Source of the DNA: Streptomyces marispadix | Lineage (GTDB): Bacteria; Actinomycetota; Actinomycetes; Streptomycetales; Streptomycetaceae | DNA: 64,000 bases | Direction: 5' to 3' | NCBI RefSeq assembly: GCF_022524345.1 | Contig: NZ_JAKWJU010000002.1 | Coordinates: forward strand, 1,488,001 to 1,552,000 | Shown: piece by piece, positions 8,992 to 17,373 of the stretch | Layout: every line of letters begins with the position of its first letter | Numbering within the stretch: the first letter of the stretch is position 1 | Made by a program: the position numbers and the translations under genes | The notes under the pieces: generated by a model | Told to the model about the DNA's origin: nothing | What the model saw: only the letters and a program-made list of their open reading frames with translations | Databases searched by the model: none

Positions 8992-9740
8992 ACGAAGGCC
9001 CGCACCGTGATTCCGGCGCCGGCCAGTTCGTCACGTATCCGCCGGGCCAGCGAGGCCGCGTCGGGGGTGTCTCCGTGTACGCACAGCGAGCGGGCGGCCA
9101 GCCGCAGCGGCGTGCCGTCGACGGCGGTGATGTCCTTGCCCGCGGCGATGGCGACGGAGCGGGCGAGGACCTGGCCGGGGTCGGTGAGCACGGCGCCCGG
9201 CTCGCTGCGGGGCACGAGCGTGCCGTCGGGCCGGTAGCCGCGGTCCGCGAACGCCTCGTCGATCACGGGCAGTCCGGCGGCGGTGGCCGCGGCGTGCAGT
9301 TCGGACCCGGGCAGCCCGAGAACCGGCAGGGGCGCACCGGCAGTTCGTACGCCCTCCACGACCGCGGCGGCCTGTACGGAATCGCGGACACAGCGGTTGT
9401 AGAGCGCGCCGTGCGGCTTCACATATGCGACGCCCGCACCGGCGGCGCGGGCGAAGATCTCCAGGGCGCCGATCTGATAGGCGACCTCGGCGGCCAGCTC
9501 CGCTGCGGGCACGTCCATGCTGCGGCGCCCGAATCCGGCCAGGTCCCGGTAGGAGACCTGGGCCCCGATCCGCACGCCCTCGGCCGCCGCACGCTCGCAG
9601 ACGCGGCGCATGGTGACGGGATCGCCCGCGTGGAAGCCGCAGGCGACGTTCGCACTGGTGACGGAGGTCAGCAGGGCTTCGTCGTCGGTGAGCCGCCAAC
9701 GGCCGAAGCCCTCGCCCAGGTCCGCGTTGAGGTCGATCAT
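8988..9740 (-). CDS. pxpA: 5-oxoprolinase subunit A (LamB/YcsF family)
   Basis: Catalytic-type subunit of the 5-oxoprolinase complex. The 250-residue protein has the LamB/YcsF signatures MIDLNADLGEGFGRW at the N terminus, CGFHAGDP near 38, and YVKPHGALYN near 106. The ATG at 9740 was chosen rather than the GTG three codons upstream because the family nearly always begins M-x-D-L-N. The Shine-Dalgarno sequence is weak. It is first in the operon, and the 106 bp separating it from the divergent GntR gene contain a palindrome that matches a FadR-type operator, so repression by that regulator is likely. Confidence 0.95.
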   Translation of the reverse strand: MIDLNADLGEGFGRWRLTDDEALLTSVTSANVACGFHAGDPVTMRRVCERAAAEGVRIGAQVSYRDLAGFGRRSMDVPAAELAAEVAYQIGALEIFARAAGAGVAYVKPHGALYNRCVRDSVQAAAVVEGVRTAGAPLPVLGLPGSELHAAATAAGLPVIDEAFADRGYRPDGTLVPRSEPGAVLTDPGQVLARSVAIAAGKDITAVDGTPLRLAARSLCVHGDTPDAASLARRIRDELAGAGITVRAFV

Positions 9741-9757
9741 CGCGACCAACCTAGGGG

Positions 9758-9770
9758 ATTGTTGAACAAT
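9758..9770. promoter_or_regulatory. FadR/GntR-type operator between pxpA and its regulator
   Basis: ATTGTTGAACAAT is a perfect 13-bp palindrome around a central G and fits the FadR-subfamily operator pattern TnGTnnnACnA exactly. It lies 18 bp upstream of the pxpA start and 77 bp upstream of the GntR start, where one bound dimer could block both genes. Binding is inferred. Confidence 0.6.
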
Positions 9771-9846
9771 ACGGCAAGGGGGTTGTTGTCCTGTGCGGCA
9801 TTGTCGGCTTCACTGGGGCGCACCACCCGCCCGAGGAAAGATCACC

Positions 9847-10857
9847 ATGACCGCCGACACCGCCACCGGCGCCGACCCCGGCCTGGAACTGTCCGAACTC
9901 GCCGCAGACCGCGCCCTGTTGGGCCGCACCAGCACGGCCGAGCGAGTCGCCGGCATCTTGCGCGAACGTATCGCACAGGGCTTCTTCCTGCCCGGCGTCC
10001 GCCTGTCGGAGGAGCGCATCGGCAACGCCCTGGGCGTCTCCCGCAACACGCTCCGCGAGGCGTTCCGGCTGCTGACCCACGAGCGGCTGCTGGTGCACCG
10101 CCTCAACAAGGGCGCGTTCGTAAGGGTCCTCACGGCAGCGGACATCGCGGACATCTACCGCGTGAGGGTCCTCGTCGAATGTGCCGCCCTGCGCGGGCTC
10201 GACGAGCCGCCGTTCCCGGTGGAGCCGGTCGCGGACGCAGTGGCGGCGGGCGAGCGTGCCGCCGAGCGCGGCGAGTGGACCGAGTGCGGCACCGCCAACA
10301 TCCACTTCCACCAGGCACTCGCGGGCCTCGCGGGAAGCGAGCGCACGGACGACCTGATGCGCGGCGTGCTCGCCGAACTCCGGCTGGCCTTCCATGTGAT
10401 GGACGATCCGCGCCGCTTCTACGAGCCGTATCTCGCCCGCAACCGCGAGATCCTCACGATGCTGGAGGACGGCGACGCGGAGGCGGCGGAGCGGATGCTC
10501 GGCTTCTATCTGGAGGACTCACGACGCCAGGTGATCGAGGCGTACCCGGAGCGCGGCGAGCGAACTGCCGCCATGCGGCTGACACGCGTTCGAGCGGGGC
10601 GAGCCCGACGCGACGGACGAGTCGAACGACGCGGGTGGAGGCGATCGTTGAACGATTGCCGGGCCCCGGAGCGACGTCACTCCGTGCTCCGTGTCATGCC
10701 AGCCGTGTCGTGCCGTGCCGAGCTGTGCCGTATGCGCCGTGACTCCGACGGCCGTTCACGAGGCCGGTGTCGGACGGCCCGTGATCAACGAGGGCTCCGG
10801 CGCCCGGCCTTCGAGCGCCCGTTCCCCGAGGGGCTCGAAGGACGCCAGCTAAGGTGA
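9847..10857 (+). CDS. GntR-family (FadR/FCD) transcriptional regulator with long C-terminal tail
   Basis: Metabolite-responsive DNA-binding protein. A winged helix-turn-helix (about residues 28-95; SEERIGNALGVSRNTLREAFRLL is the recognition region) is followed by an FCD ligand domain (about 100-235) with the metal-binding histidines in NIHFHQAL. The ATG at 9847 has GAGGAAAG 6-7 bases upstream. Its neighbour pxpABC makes 5-oxoproline or a related compound the probable effector. The oddity is that FCD regulators usually end near residue 225-245, but this frame continues for about 90 more Arg-rich residues of low-complexity character. It stops at 10855-10857, inside the 5' edge of the cobalamin riboswitch, and a second operator-like palindrome sits in the tail. 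The tail may result from a lost stop codon. Confidence 0.85.
   Translation: MTADTATGADPGLELSELAADRALLGRTSTAERVAGILRERIAQGFFLPGVRLSEERIGNALGVSRNTLREAFRLLTHERLLVHRLNKGAFVRVLTAADIADIYRVRVLVECAALRGLDEPPFPVEPVADAVAAGERAAERGEWTECGTANIHFHQALAGLAGSERTDDLMRGVLAELRLAFHVMDDPRRFYEPYLARNREILTMLEDGDAEAAERMLGFYLEDSRRQVIEAYPERGERTAAMRLTRVRAGRARRDGRVERRGWRRSLNDCRAPERRHSVLRVMPAVSCRAELCRMRRDSDGRSRGRCRTARDQRGLRRPAFERPFPEGLEGRQLR
10644..10656. promoter_or_regulatory. Second FadR-like palindrome, inside the regulator's 3' end
   Basis: ATCGTTGAACGAT is a perfect 13-bp palindrome around a central G, with the core TCGTTGAACGA matching TnGTnnnACnA, the same pattern as the site at 9758-9770. It is embedded in the Arg-rich tail of the GntR gene and lies about 200 bp before the B12 riboswitch. 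It could be an auxiliary looping site or could act on the downstream operon. Confidence 0.45.
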
Positions 10858-11000
10858 AGGGCGTACATCGCCTTCGATCGAGGGAAGCCGGTGGAAGTCC
10901 GGCGCTGACCCGCAACCGTGAACGACACCCGTACGGGGTGAACTGCCGCCCCGTGTACGGCTCGTGAGCCGGAGCACCCGGTCGGAGGCAAGGCTCGCGG
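10850..11000 (+). ncRNA. Cobalamin riboswitch
   Basis: Leader RNA that binds adenosyl- or methylcobalamin. The B12-box core is visible: GAGGGAAGCCGGTGG at 10879-10893, AGTCCGGCGCTGACCCGC at 10896-10913, and the distal GAGCCGG element at 10966-10972 followed by GCACCCG. The expected AAGGTG element for the basal stem lies at 10853-10858 and contains the TGA stop of the upstream regulator. About 150 GC-rich nucleotides separate the aptamer from the first gene at 11158 and can form competing stems before its GAAAGG ribosome site, so translational or termination control is possible. It should switch off the ECF operon when B12 is plentiful. Confidence 0.88.
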
Positions 11001-11157
11001 AGCCGTCCGACGCCGCACGGCGGAAGGCGGCTCCCACCGTCGAGGTCTACGGAGCCGAGCCGGGTGTGCCGCCGAGGGACGTGTGCCGCGCGAGCGGGAC
11101 GCGAGCCGGGCGGGGCGGCCGTGCGGTGCTGCGGACCGCTCACCGAAAGGCACTCAT

Positions 11158-12507
11158 ATGTTCCTGCGCCGGAGCATCGAAGCCGTGGCGTCGGCCACCG
11201 CGCTCTGCGCCCTCACCGCGCCCACCGCCTCCGCCGCTGCCCCGCCGACGTACACGGCCCCTCCTGCGTACACGTCTGCGAGGCACATATCCGGCGCGGC
11301 GGCGCACGGGCACCCGGTGTACGACCACGCGAAGCCCGCGAAGGAGCCGCCCGGCGCGCTGTACGGAAAGGGCGACCCCAAGTACGACGGGGTGTGGAGA
11401 CAGTCGCTGGCCCTGCTCGCTCTCGACGCCGCCGGAGCGGAACCTGCCCGTAAGGCCGTGGACTGGCTGGCCCGACAGCAGTGCGACGACGGCTCGTTCA
11501 CGGCGTATCGCGCCGATACGGGCAAGCCGTGCGATGCGAAGAAGACCCCCGGCGACACCAACGCCACGGGCGCCGCCGTGCAGGCGCTCGCCGCCACCGG
11601 CGGGCAGGAGAAGGCCGTACGCAAGGCGCTCGCCTGGCTCGATGCGGTGCAGAACAAGGACGGCGGCTGGGGCTACAACCCGGGCGGCCCCAGCGACGCC
11701 AACTCGGTGTCGGTCGTGGTGGGTGCGTACGCCGCCGCCGGAAAGAAGCCGGAGAAGGCGGCCAGGGACGGCAAGTCGCCCTATGACGCGCTCACTTCGC
11801 TACAGCTCGGCTGTGACGCGAAGAAATCCTCGCGCGGGGCGTTCGCCTATCAGCCGGGCAAGGACGGCGAGCTGGCCGCCAACGACGACGCCACCGCCGC
11901 GGCCGTCCTGGCGGGGGCGGGTTCGGGGCTGCGGGCCGAGGCGGGACCCGACCGGCCGCTGAAGCCGCTGAGTTGCGACAAGGGAGCCGACGGGGAAGAG
12001 GCTTCCGAACGGGGCGACGGCGGCGAGGCCGCCCAGGCGGGCGCGGCCTATCTCGCGTCCGTGCTCGACGGCCACGGCGGCCACCTGCTCGCCGCCACGC
12101 CCGGCGCCAAGGGCGCCCCCGACTACGCCAACACGGCCGACGCCGTCATCGCGCTGGCCGCGGCGGGCCATCGCGCCGAAGCGCGGAAGTCCCTCGACTG
12201 GCTGGCGGCGAGGCTCGGTTCATGGGACAAGGCACAAAGCGACCCTGCCGCCATCGCGGGCGTGATGCTCGCCGTACACGCCACGGGCGGCGACGCGGCG
12301 ACGCTGAAGGGCACGAAGCTGCTCGACAGGCTGGTCGCCACCGGTCCGAAGCCCGCCCGCATGCCGGACGGTGAGCAGGCGACCGGCGGCATGACAAAGG
12401 AGGACGACGGCAGCGGCGTGCTCCGCTGGTCGCTGCTGGGCGCCGGGCTCGCCGCGGGCGCGGGCGTCGGCTTCCTGATCAGCGCACGCAGAAAGCGGGA
12501 GCGATGA
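11158..12507 (+). CDS. Exported, membrane-anchored alpha/alpha-barrel protein of the B12 operon
   Basis: First gene under the cobalamin riboswitch; 449 residues. A signal peptide (MFLRRSIEAV..., cleavage near TASAAA) is followed by a run of helical-hairpin repeats. These repeats carry WLARQQCDDGSF, WLDAVQNKDGGWGYN and similar turns, alternating with D/N-T-x-A-T-rich helix starts (GDTNATGAAVQALAATGG, NDDATAAAVLAGAG, NTADAVIALAAAGH). The product ends in one C-terminal membrane helix (about 425-443) and the basic tail RRKRER. The fold class is squalene-cyclase-like, also that of the cobalamin-binding alpha domain of intrinsic factor and transcobalamin. No cyclase acid motif is seen. The ATG at 11158 follows GAAAGG. 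A surface cobalamin-capture role is inferred from fold and operon. Confidence 0.88.
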   Translation: MFLRRSIEAVASATALCALTAPTASAAAPPTYTAPPAYTSARHISGAAAHGHPVYDHAKPAKEPPGALYGKGDPKYDGVWRQSLALLALDAAGAEPARKAVDWLARQQCDDGSFTAYRADTGKPCDAKKTPGDTNATGAAVQALAATGGQEKAVRKALAWLDAVQNKDGGWGYNPGGPSDANSVSVVVGAYAAAGKKPEKAARDGKSPYDALTSLQLGCDAKKSSRGAFAYQPGKDGELAANDDATAAAVLAGAGSGLRAEAGPDRPLKPLSCDKGADGEEASERGDGGEAAQAGAAYLASVLDGHGGHLLAATPGAKGAPDYANTADAVIALAAAGHRAEARKSLDWLAARLGSWDKAQSDPAAIAGVMLAVHATGGDAATLKGTKLLDRLVATGPKPARMPDGEQATGGMTKEDDGSGVLRWSLLGAGLAAGAGVGFLISARRKRER

Positions 12508-13217
12508 GCGCGCATACGGCAGGGCGCGCCGCTGCCGTGATCGGGCTGACGCTGCTGCCCCTCGCCGTGGAGGCGCCCGCGAACGCCGTCCAACTCGCGG
12601 GACCCGCACGGGAGTCGGCCTCCGGCGGCTACCGCTACTGGTCGTTCTGGGAGCAGCGCGGCGAGTCCGGCGAGTGGTCGTACGCCACTCAGGGACCGTC
12701 CGCGCTGCGTCCCGGCGACGGCGACGTCCTGGGGTTCCGCTTCGCGCTCAGCGAGGACTCGAAGGACGCGGCGAAGCCTCGCGGCAGCACGGCGTTCGAC
12801 CACGTCTGCGACGGTACGGACGCCAAGCCCGGCCGCAAACGGATCGCGCTGCGCATCGACTTCGGCACCTCCGCTCACGCACCGCCCGGCGAGCGTCCTC
12901 CCCGGCCGCGTACGGAATGCGCGACGGTCGCCGAGGACGCGACGGCGGCCGATGCGCTGGCGTCCGTCGCCGAGCCGCTGCGCTATGACTCCGCGGCGCT
13001 GCTGTGCGCCATCGACGGCTACCCCAGACGCGGGTGCGGCGAGCAGGTGCAGGAGAAGGGAAAAGACGCGGGCGAGGGCGCGAGTGACGGCGACGACGCC
13101 GATTCCGGCGGGAGTTCCGGCGGCGGTTCGGGCCCGGTGGCCGGGGTCGCGGCGGGCGTCGCCGCCGTGGCCGCCCTGGCCTTCGCCGCCGTCCGCCGTT
13201 CCCGAAGGCGACCGTGA
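12504..13217 (+). CDS. SCO2322-family exported protein of the B12 operon
   Basis: 237-residue exported protein coupled to the previous gene by an ATGA overlap. It has an N-terminal signal sequence (about 1-30), an extracellular domain with the conserved aromatic pattern YRYWSFWEQ...WSYATQGPS...GDGDVLGFRFALS (about 38-90), and paired cysteines (CDG, CATV, CAI, CG). An acidic, Ser/Gly-rich stalk follows (about 185-205), then a C-terminal membrane helix with the tail RRSRRRP. No enzyme motif is visible. The domain is small and beta-rich in appearance, so it could be the counterpart of the C-terminal beta domain that closes over cobalamin in transcobalamin-type proteins. That idea is inference. 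The family is known as a regular neighbour of ECF genes in streptomycetes. Confidence 0.85.
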   Translation: MSAHTAGRAAAVIGLTLLPLAVEAPANAVQLAGPARESASGGYRYWSFWEQRGESGEWSYATQGPSALRPGDGDVLGFRFALSEDSKDAAKPRGSTAFDHVCDGTDAKPGRKRIALRIDFGTSAHAPPGERPPRPRTECATVAEDATAADALASVAEPLRYDSAALLCAIDGYPRRGCGEQVQEKGKDAGEGASDGDDADSGGSSGGGSGPVAGVAAGVAAVAALAFAAVRRSRRRP

Positions 13218-13292
13218 CCGGCGGGGATCGCGGCCGGGGACGGCGGGGACCGGCACGGAGCAGCGCAACGGACGGCGGAGCACGGTGAGTCG

Positions 13293-14528
13293 ATGAACGA
13301 GTGGCTGCGTGCACCCGAGGCCCGTCGCGGCCTCGACCTGCACCCGGGCGCCTGGTGGCTGTGGGCGCTGGGGCTGGCGACCGCCGCGTCCCGCACCACC
13401 AACCCCCTGCTGCTGACGCTGCTTTGCGCCGTCGCGGGTTATGTGGTGGCCGCACGCCGTACCCATGCGCCGTGGGCACGCTCGTACGGCGTGTTCCTGA
13501 AGCTGGGCCTCGTGGTGCTCGCCATCCGCCTGTGCTTCGCCTTCCTCCTCGGCTCCCCCGTTCCCGGCAGTCATGTGCTGGTGACGCTGCCCGAACTGCC
13601 CCTGCCCGACTGGGCGAAGGGCGTACGCGTGGGCGGCCGGGTCACCGCCGAGGGACTGGTCTTCGCCCTCTACGACGGCCTGAAACTCGCGGCGCTGCTG
13701 CTCTGCGTCGGCTCCGCCAACTCCCTCGCCAATCCCGCCCGTCTGCTGAAGTCCCTTCCCGGCGCGCTCTACGAGGCAGGCGTGGCCGTCGTGGTGGCGA
13801 TGACGTTCGCTCCGAATCTGGTGGCGGACGTAAGGAGGCTGCGTGCCGCACGGCGTCTGCGGGGCCGCGCCGACAAGGGGCTGCGGGCCGTACTCCAGGT
13901 CGGACTGCCGGTGCTGGAGGGCGCGTTGGAGCGTTCGGTCGCGCTGGCCGCCGCGATGGACGCACGGGGCTACGGGCGCAGCGCCGAGGTGCCGCGCGGC
14001 GTGCGCCGTACGACGACGCTGCTCACGCTCGGCGGGCTGCTGGGCGTGTGCGCCGGTTCGTATGCGCTGCTGTCGGCACGGGGCGCGGCCTATGGTCTGC
14101 CGCTGCTGCTCACCGGTGTCGTGCTGGCACTGTGCGGGCTGAGGCTCGGCGGCCGGCGCAGCATCCGTACCCGCTATCGGCCCGAAGTCTGGGGCCCGCG
14201 TGCGTGGTTGACGGCGCTGTCGGGTGCGGCGGCGGGTGCGGTGACGATCGCGGCGGGCGGCGCGTACCCGGAGGCGCTGCACCCGCCGGCAGTGCCGCTG
14301 ACGGCGCCGGAGTTGCCGCTGTGGCCGGCGGCGGGGCTGCTGCTGGGCCTGCTGCCCGCGTTCGTCGCCCCCGTCCCGGCGGTCCCCGAGACCACCGCCG
14401 GGGGCGAGGTCAGCGCGGTTGGCTCGGCGGCGAACTCGGCGGTCGCCACCGGGACTTCGCCCACGACAGCGACCGCCCGCAAGGCCGGGGCCACACCCCC
14501 GCACTTCGACAAGGAGTCCGCACAGTGA
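13293..14528 (+). CDS. ecfT: ECF transporter transmembrane subunit EcfT (CbiQ family)
   Basis: Integral membrane scaffold that couples the ATPases to the vitamin-binding S component. It has about six hydrophobic segments, and the cytoplasmic coupling-helix motif ARG is present in MDARGYGR (near residues 224-231), where EcfT contacts the ATPases. At 411 residues it is longer than the usual 260-280. The extra C-terminal part contains two more hydrophobic stretches (about 305-325 and 340-362) and an Ala/Thr-rich tail. The ATG at 13293 lies 75 bp after the SCO2322-like gene, and the stop overlaps the GTG of the ATPase gene. Part of the B12-riboswitch operon. Confidence 0.92.
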   Translation: MNEWLRAPEARRGLDLHPGAWWLWALGLATAASRTTNPLLLTLLCAVAGYVVAARRTHAPWARSYGVFLKLGLVVLAIRLCFAFLLGSPVPGSHVLVTLPELPLPDWAKGVRVGGRVTAEGLVFALYDGLKLAALLLCVGSANSLANPARLLKSLPGALYEAGVAVVVAMTFAPNLVADVRRLRAARRLRGRADKGLRAVLQVGLPVLEGALERSVALAAAMDARGYGRSAEVPRGVRRTTTLLTLGGLLGVCAGSYALLSARGAAYGLPLLLTGVVLALCGLRLGGRRSIRTRYRPEVWGPRAWLTALSGAAAGAVTIAAGGAYPEALHPPAVPLTAPELPLWPAAGLLLGLLPAFVAPVPAVPETTAGGEVSAVGSAANSAVATGTSPTTATARKAGATPPHFDKESAQ

Positions 14529-16444
14529 TCCGCTTCGAGCAGGTGTCGGTCACCTACGACGCCACGGCCGCCGCCGGTACGGGCGTCGTCATGCCCGAAC
14601 CCGCCCTGCACGAGGTGGATCTGGAGATCCCCGAGGGCGAACTGTGCCTGCTCGTAGGACCGTCCGGCGTCGGCAAGTCCACTCTGCTGGGCACCGTCTG
14701 CGGCCTGGTCCCGCACTTCACCGGCGGTACGCTGCACGGCCGCGTCACCGTCGCGGGACGCGACACCCGTACGCACAAGCCACGCGAACTCGCCGACGTC
14801 GTGGGGACGGTCGGCCAGGACCCGCTCGCGCACTTCGTCACCGACACCGTGGAGGACGAACTCGCCTACGGCATGGAGTCGTTGGGCCTGGCACCGGCCA
14901 CCATGAGGCGCCGCGTCGAGGAGACCCTCGATCTGCTCGGCCTCGAAGGACTGCGCGACAGGCCCATCGCGACTCTCTCCGGGGGCCAGCGCCAGCGCGT
15001 GGCGATCGGCTCCGTGCTGACGCCCCATCCGAGGGTGCTGGTACTGGACGAGCCGACGTCGGCACTGGACCCGGCCGCCGCCGAGGAGGTGCTGGCCGTG
15101 CTGCAACGGCTCGTGCACGACCTCGGTACGACCGTGCTGATGGCCGAGCACCGGCTCGAACGTGTCGTGCACTACGCGGACCGGGTGCTGCTGCTGAGTG
15201 AGCCCGGCGCGCCGGCCCGACTGGGCGATCCCGCCGAGCTGATGGCACTCTCCCCGGTGCGGCCGCCCGTGGTCGAACTGGGCCTGCTGGCGCGATGGTC
15301 GCCGCTGCCGCTGTCCATACGGGACGCCCGCCGCAAGGCGGGACCGCTGCGCGACAGGCTCGCGGCGGCGGACGAGGACGCGCACGCGGGCTCTGGGTCC
15401 GGGACCGATATCGACGCCGGTGCCGGAGCCGGGGGCACGGGCGACGGTGCGCTCCCGTCCCGCGGTCCGGCCGCCCACGGCCCTCAAGTGGCCGACGCCG
15501 CAGGGCCTTTGGCGCGGCTGCGGGCACTCGTACGCGACCGCGGCACACGTACCGCGATGCCCGACAGGGACGCACACCTCTCAACTCCTGCCAGGGACAA
15601 GGAGCTTGCGGCGCCGGACGGCCCACAGCGGTCCACGGGCCGCGAAGGGGCCGGGTCCCCCACGGCGGAGATCTCCGGGGTCGCCCTCCACCACGGCCGC
15701 GTCGCCGCCCTCCGAGGGGTGGACCTCACGCTCGCCCCGGGAGAGACCGTGGCCCTCATGGGCCGCAACGGCGCAGGCAAATCCACCCTCCTCAACACCC
15801 TCATGGGCGTTCACGCTCCGGACGCGGGATCGGTGACGATCGGCGGCCCCGAACGCCTCGTGCCCTCACGCGCCCACCCCCGCCGGCTGCTGCGGTACGC
15901 GGGCCTCGTACCGCAGGAACCGAGGGACCTGCTCTACGCGGACACGGTCTCCGCGGAGTGCACAGCGGCCGACACCGACGCCGGAGCCGAGCCCGGCACC
16001 TGCCGCGCGCTGGTCGCCGAACTGCTGCCGGGCGTGGCCGACTTCACCCATCCACGCGACCTCTCCGAGGGCCAGCGCCTCGCCCTCGCCCTCGCCGTGA
16101 TCCTCACGGCCCGCCCCCGGCTGCTCCTGCTGGACGAGCCGACTCGCGGCCTCGACTACGCCGCCAAGGCCCGTCTGGTCGGCATACTGCGCGCGCTGGC
16201 CGACGAGGACCATACGACCGTACTGGCCACGCACGACGTTGAGTTGGCCGCCGAAGTCGCCCATCGCGTCGTGATACTCGCACAGGGCGAGATCGTCGCT
16301 GACGGCCCCGCCGCCGAAGTGGTCACCTCCTCCCCCGCGTTCGCCCCGCAGGTCGCCAAGGTCCTGGCACCGGAAGCGCGCCGCCTCACCGTCGCGCAGG
16401 TCCGTAGGGCGCTGGGCGAGCGGGAACGGGGGACGTTCGGATGA
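14525..16444 (+). CDS. ECF transporter double ATPase (two ABC nucleotide-binding domains fused)
   Basis: 639-residue protein with two ABC ATPase domains, equivalent to EcfA1 plus EcfA2 in one chain. In domain 1, Walker A is GPSGVGKST, the signature is LSGGQRQR, and Walker B is VLVLDEPTSALD. In domain 2, Walker A is GRNGAGKST, the signature is the variant LSEGQRLA, and Walker B is LLLLDEPTRGLD. A low-complexity linker of about 100 residues (Gly/Ala/Asp-rich) joins them. It drives vitamin import at the cytoplasmic face. The GTG at 14525 begins MIRFEQVSVTYDA and overlaps the ecfT stop by 4 bases. The frame is open far upstream on the same strand, but that part shadows ecfT and is not coding. Confidence 0.92.
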   Translation: MIRFEQVSVTYDATAAAGTGVVMPEPALHEVDLEIPEGELCLLVGPSGVGKSTLLGTVCGLVPHFTGGTLHGRVTVAGRDTRTHKPRELADVVGTVGQDPLAHFVTDTVEDELAYGMESLGLAPATMRRRVEETLDLLGLEGLRDRPIATLSGGQRQRVAIGSVLTPHPRVLVLDEPTSALDPAAAEEVLAVLQRLVHDLGTTVLMAEHRLERVVHYADRVLLLSEPGAPARLGDPAELMALSPVRPPVVELGLLARWSPLPLSIRDARRKAGPLRDRLAAADEDAHAGSGSGTDIDAGAGAGGTGDGALPSRGPAAHGPQVADAAGPLARLRALVRDRGTRTAMPDRDAHLSTPARDKELAAPDGPQRSTGREGAGSPTAEISGVALHHGRVAALRGVDLTLAPGETVALMGRNGAGKSTLLNTLMGVHAPDAGSVTIGGPERLVPSRAHPRRLLRYAGLVPQEPRDLLYADTVSAECTAADTDAGAEPGTCRALVAELLPGVADFTHPRDLSEGQRLALALAVILTARPRLLLLDEPTRGLDYAAKARLVGILRALADEDHTTVLATHDVELAAEVAHRVVILAQGEIVADGPAAEVVTSSPAFAPQVAKVLAPEARRLTVAQVRRALGERERGTFG

Positions 16445-17373
16445 CGACTGGCGAGCGGGAGATCCGGCAGAAGCCGGGGAGACGGGCGGAAGCCGGGACG
16501 CGGACGGCACGTTCCCGCACCCCGCGTGCGCTGCGCCTCGGCCCGCGTTCCGTGGCGGCCCTGGCCCTGACGAGCGCCACCGGCGTCGTCGCCTTCGGCT
16601 GGCCGCTGCTCGCCGACTCGGCCTCGGGACTGGCCCATTCACGTGACGCGCCCTGGCTCTTCGCCGCACTGCTGCCGCTGCTGCTGGCCGTGGTCGTCGC
16701 GACGATCGCCGACACCGGCATGGACGCCAAGGCCGTGGCGATGCTCGGCGTACTGGCCGCGGCGGGCGCGGCACTGCGGCCCCTGGGCGCGGGAACGGCG
16801 GGCCTGGAGCCGATGTTCTTCCTGATCGTGCTCTCGGGCCGGGTACTCGGACCGGGATTCGGCTTCGTACTGGGCGCCCTGTCGATGTTCGCCGGGGCCC
16901 TGCTGACGGGCGGCGCCGGACCGTGGATGCCGTTCCAGATGCTCACCATGGGCTGGGTCGCGATGGGCGCGGGCTTGCTGCCGGGCGCCCAACGGCTCCG
17001 CGGCAAGGGCGAGTTGCTGATGCTCGCCGCCTACGGCGCGGTCTCGGCGCTGCTGTACGGGCTGGTGATGAACCTCCAGGGCTGGCCCTATATCGCCGGG
17101 CTCGGCTCGGGCGTCTCGTTCGTCCCGGGCGACCCGCTCCCGGACAACCTGACTCGCTTCGCCGCCTATGTGCTGGCCACGTCCCTCGGCTGGGACGTAC
17201 CCCGCGCCGCCCTCACCACCGCCCTGGTCCTCACCCTGGGCACCCCGCTCCTGCGCGCACTCCGCCGCGCGACCCGCCGGGCGTCCTTCGACGCCGCCGC
17301 GTCCTTCGTCCCTCGGCGGCCCGAGCCGGGGACGCGGGCGACGGCCGGAGGTGAGGCAGGATGGGGCGCATGA
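16441..17373 (+). CDS. ECF transporter S component, probably for cobalamin
   Basis: 310-residue substrate-binding membrane subunit with an N-terminal basic cytoplasmic stretch (about 1-35), six hydrophobic segments and an Arg-rich C-terminal tail. The central block PLGAGTAGLEPMFFLIVLSGRVLGPGFGFVLGALSMFAGALLTGGAGPW is characteristic of the CbrT-like group of S components. Neither CbiM/CbiN (cobalt) nor BioY/RibU features are seen. With the B12 riboswitch and the co-transcribed EcfT and ATPases, cobalamin or a corrinoid precursor is the likely substrate. It is coupled by ATGA overlap to the ATPase gene, and its own 3' end overlaps the start of the haem monooxygenase gene. Confidence 0.88.
   Translation: MTTGEREIRQKPGRRAEAGTRTARSRTPRALRLGPRSVAALALTSATGVVAFGWPLLADSASGLAHSRDAPWLFAALLPLLLAVVVATIADTGMDAKAVAMLGVLAAAGAALRPLGAGTAGLEPMFFLIVLSGRVLGPGFGFVLGALSMFAGALLTGGAGPWMPFQMLTMGWVAMGAGLLPGAQRLRGKGELLMLAAYGAVSALLYGLVMNLQGWPYIAGLGSGVSFVPGDPLPDNLTRFAAYVLATSLGWDVPRAALTTALVLTLGTPLLRALRRATRRASFDAAASFVPRRPEPGTRATAGGEAGWGA

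Noticed and set aside
11158-12507. A terpene/squalene cyclase function for the B12-operon barrel protein (and for 3204-4271)
   Set aside because: The DxDD and DDxxD catalytic motifs are absent; only the helical-hairpin repeat pattern is shared, and operon context points elsewhere.
12123-14504. A 793-codon minus-strand frame across three operon genes
   Set aside because: Gln/Arg-rich antisense shadow with no recognisable domain; the plus-strand genes are firmly identified.
13301-14524. An in-frame upstream extension of the double ATPase through the ecfT region
   Set aside because: The extension is Arg/Gly/Ala-rich shadow translation of ecfT; the ATPase domain begins exactly at the GTG at 14525, which overlaps the ecfT stop.
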